A stretch of 64,000 nt of DNA from Lactarius indigo (Eukaryota; Basidiomycota; Agaricomycetes; Russulales; Russulaceae), in the NCBI GenBank assembly GCA_025766275.1, contig JAFKAC010000011.1:1612001-1676000 (forward strand), in the 5' to 3' direction. The notes under the pieces are model-generated. The model did not search any database. It was given only the letters and a program-made list of their open reading frames with translations, and was not told where the DNA came from. The position numbers were made by a program, and so were the translations under genes. Positions within the stretch are counted from its first letter, which is position 1. Every line of letters begins with the position of its first letter. Below are positions 62,476-64,000 of the stretch, piece by piece.

Positions 62476-63288
62476 GGCCCTTTGCTGCATGCCATCCCAG
62501 CATCACACAATAGCTATTGAGTATCATGGATAACTATTTAATAACTGTATATTTGTGAGATACCATATTTCCTAGGAATTTCAAACAATACTTAACTATG
62601 AACCCCACACATCAAATTTGGAGGTCAGCTGTCGTTCATTTTTACTCAAGGTGCCCCCCATTTTGAATTTTGCTGTACCATAAAAGTAAATTTCTCAAGG
62701 AGACAGATGCCATAGGGATTAAAACTCAGATATACTGGTCTGTATATCGCAGGTTTACCCTTCATCTACAGACGGTCACCGGTCTAGACAGTACTGTGAC
62801 TCATGAGAAGCGATGCACGTTGCACGTGCACGAGACCGGAAACCGGCGAACGCTGTCAAGCCGCCAGGCCCAGCACCTCGGTGATCAAATGCATTGGTCC
62901 AGTGCTTCAATCATACTGTACTGTTACGGTACGTGGCACTGCCATCGTGGTACAGTACGGTAATCTCACGATGGAACACAGCCAAGACCCCTACATTCCT
63001 CATTCAGTTAGGCCTTATTAAATTTGAAGGCCTCGTTGTTCGCGTATGTGAGTCATACGGCATTGGAGTTCACAAGCACTCTTCCCCGATCTCGCCTAAC
63101 CCCATCAGTGCATGACACGCCGAGCTGCAGCCTGCGTATCGATATCGAGGACCGACGAAGGCAAGATCTAGAGTTCACATCTTCCCTAGATCTAAGAGCC
63201 ATTGCTGGGGACGATGACACGACGATGTTCCTGCATGGCTCGGGTCTGCTGTGGCCCTCAGGCCTCAGGCCACCCTCACTGGCAGGTC
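62476..63288. other. Unassigned DNA, no gene supported
   Basis: Overlapping short frames on both strands with no recognisable protein, and no similarity seen to the elements to the left. May be unique chromosomal sequence. Confidence 0.4.
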
Positions 63289-63335
63289 CGACCTTGCGTA
63301 GTTGACTCAGAGTCTGAGTCAACTACGCAAGGTCG
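63289..63335. repeat. Perfect 47-bp palindrome with two TGACTCA sites
   Basis: Arms of 23 bp (63289-63311 and 63313-63335) around a single G. Each arm contains TGACTCA on one strand, the Gcn4/AP-1 consensus. It could extrude a cruciform or bind a bZIP factor; a TATATAATA box follows at about 63373. Confidence 0.8.
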
Positions 63336-64000
63336 CTCTTGACTCGCGCCTTCCTTGGCCCGCCTGCATTGTATATAATACGATGTGGGAGAACCGTAGC
63401 TCAGAAGGACCTCCCTTCGGCATCCCAGCCAGCCCATTCGCACGGCGCTTCTGTTGCAGAGCGGCAAACCCCGTCGATCGTGCGAGTTGAGCTTCCCATT
63501 CAAACGATCGCCCACTACGACGCGTACTGTAAGTCAGCAATCGATTCGCCCCTCGTCAGAACCACTCAGCCTCCCTTGTCAGATCAAAACGCCTCCATTG
63601 TCAAAACGCCAGCGCCAGGTGAGCCTTCAGACACCAGATTGAGGGCAAGGCTTCCACGCTAGTTACGTGGTTGAGGGCACACGATGAGAAAGAAAATTTT
63701 GTCAAATTCGGCGTGGGCCCTGTTCGTCGATGTGCCGAAATCAACACCGCCGGTGGCAAGGGTCTAACTCGCCGGGACCGATTGCGGACAGACTTTCAAG
63801 TTGGGCTTTGAACGTTTGAACCCTTGTCACCTTGTTGGCCTGATCAGGGGACAGCGTCACGTTAGAAACAGCTGTAACATTCTCTTTATTCACCAATTGG
63901 CGGCTCTATCATAATGTAGGTGAGCGATATGCCCGAGATTCGCACGTAGAGTAAAGCTTAGATATAACTCGCGTGGACGGTTTCTCAGGGGTAAGAAAGG
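63336..64000. other. Unassigned DNA downstream of the palindrome
   Basis: GTATATAATACG at about 63371 could be a plus-strand core promoter, but overlapping frames to 63662 disagree on strand and none is recognised. After 63662 no open frame is seen. Confidence 0.35.

Noticed and set aside
63024..63662. Overlapping ORFs around the palindrome
   Set aside because: Both strands open over the same stretch, no recognised residues, and one frame crosses the palindrome.

Overview
The window looks like repeat-rich, gene-poor chromatin of a filamentous basidiomycete, probably an Agaricomycete. A Rhizoctonia/Ceratobasidiaceae-like fungus is my best guess, from recalled resemblance of the Tf2-type chromodomain polyproteins; this is inference, not a database result. 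Almost every base that can be assigned belongs to LTR retrotransposons. There is no rRNA, tRNA, CRISPR or bacterial-type operon, and the only possible non-transposon gene is a decayed ORF cluster around 11.9-14 kb.

Layout: (1) 1-7574, minus strand, a Ty3/gypsy element (called G0) cut by the left window edge, with pol, gag, three methionine-free ORFs upstream of gag and its 5' LTR. (2) 7575-14267, a copia-like LTR remnant, AT-rich DNA, an array of AAGTCA/TGACTT words, a solo LTR with target duplication CTGAG, and the decayed ORF cluster. (3) 14268-55781, one gypsy element (F2-b, minus strand) swollen to 41 kb by nesting. Its 3' LTR holds a copia element (Copia-1, plus strand, 14465-38097, TSD CAAAG). 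Copia-1 holds a solo LTR (TSD CCCTC) and a second F2 copy (F2-a, 20843-37156, TSD TCACT). F2-a holds a full-length chromovirus (F1-A, 22487-30420, TSD AAAGG) and a solo LTR (TSD TTCGA) that itself contains another LTR. The F2-b interior holds solo LTR-D (CTGAT), solo LTR-B (AGATG) and full-length F1-B (41727-49571, TSD TTGCT); its 5' LTR holds solo LTR-E (ATATC). (4) 55782-62475, a copia-type LTR remnant split by a complete copia element (Copia-2, 56166-62038, TSD AGATA) with an open 1691-codon frame. (5) 62476-64000, unassigned DNA with a perfect 47-bp palindrome.

Gene organisation: F1 elements read Gag, then protease-RT-RNase H-integrase-chromodomain through a conserved -1 frameshift site, then a C-terminal 'ORF3' region that is fused to pol in F1-A and cut off by one TGA in F1-B. 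F2 elements encode a related ORF3 as a separate frame with tandem zinc knuckles. The gypsy LTRs carry an inverted repeat just after the TATA box, one arm of which is complementary to the sequence directly after the LTR; this is the signature of Tf1-type self-priming. Both copia elements instead have a primer site matching the anticodon region of initiator tRNA-Met.

The most striking signal is strand-specific AUG depletion of the transcribed leaders. G0 has no ATG in any frame over about 1.7 kb of leader and only five in 3.4 kb, while holding three long open frames without methionine. F1-B has none over about 0.8 kb, so the first 171 codons of its Gag frame contain no AUG. Decay follows age: inner elements are intact, while outer ones carry many CGA-to-TGA stops and CpG loss.
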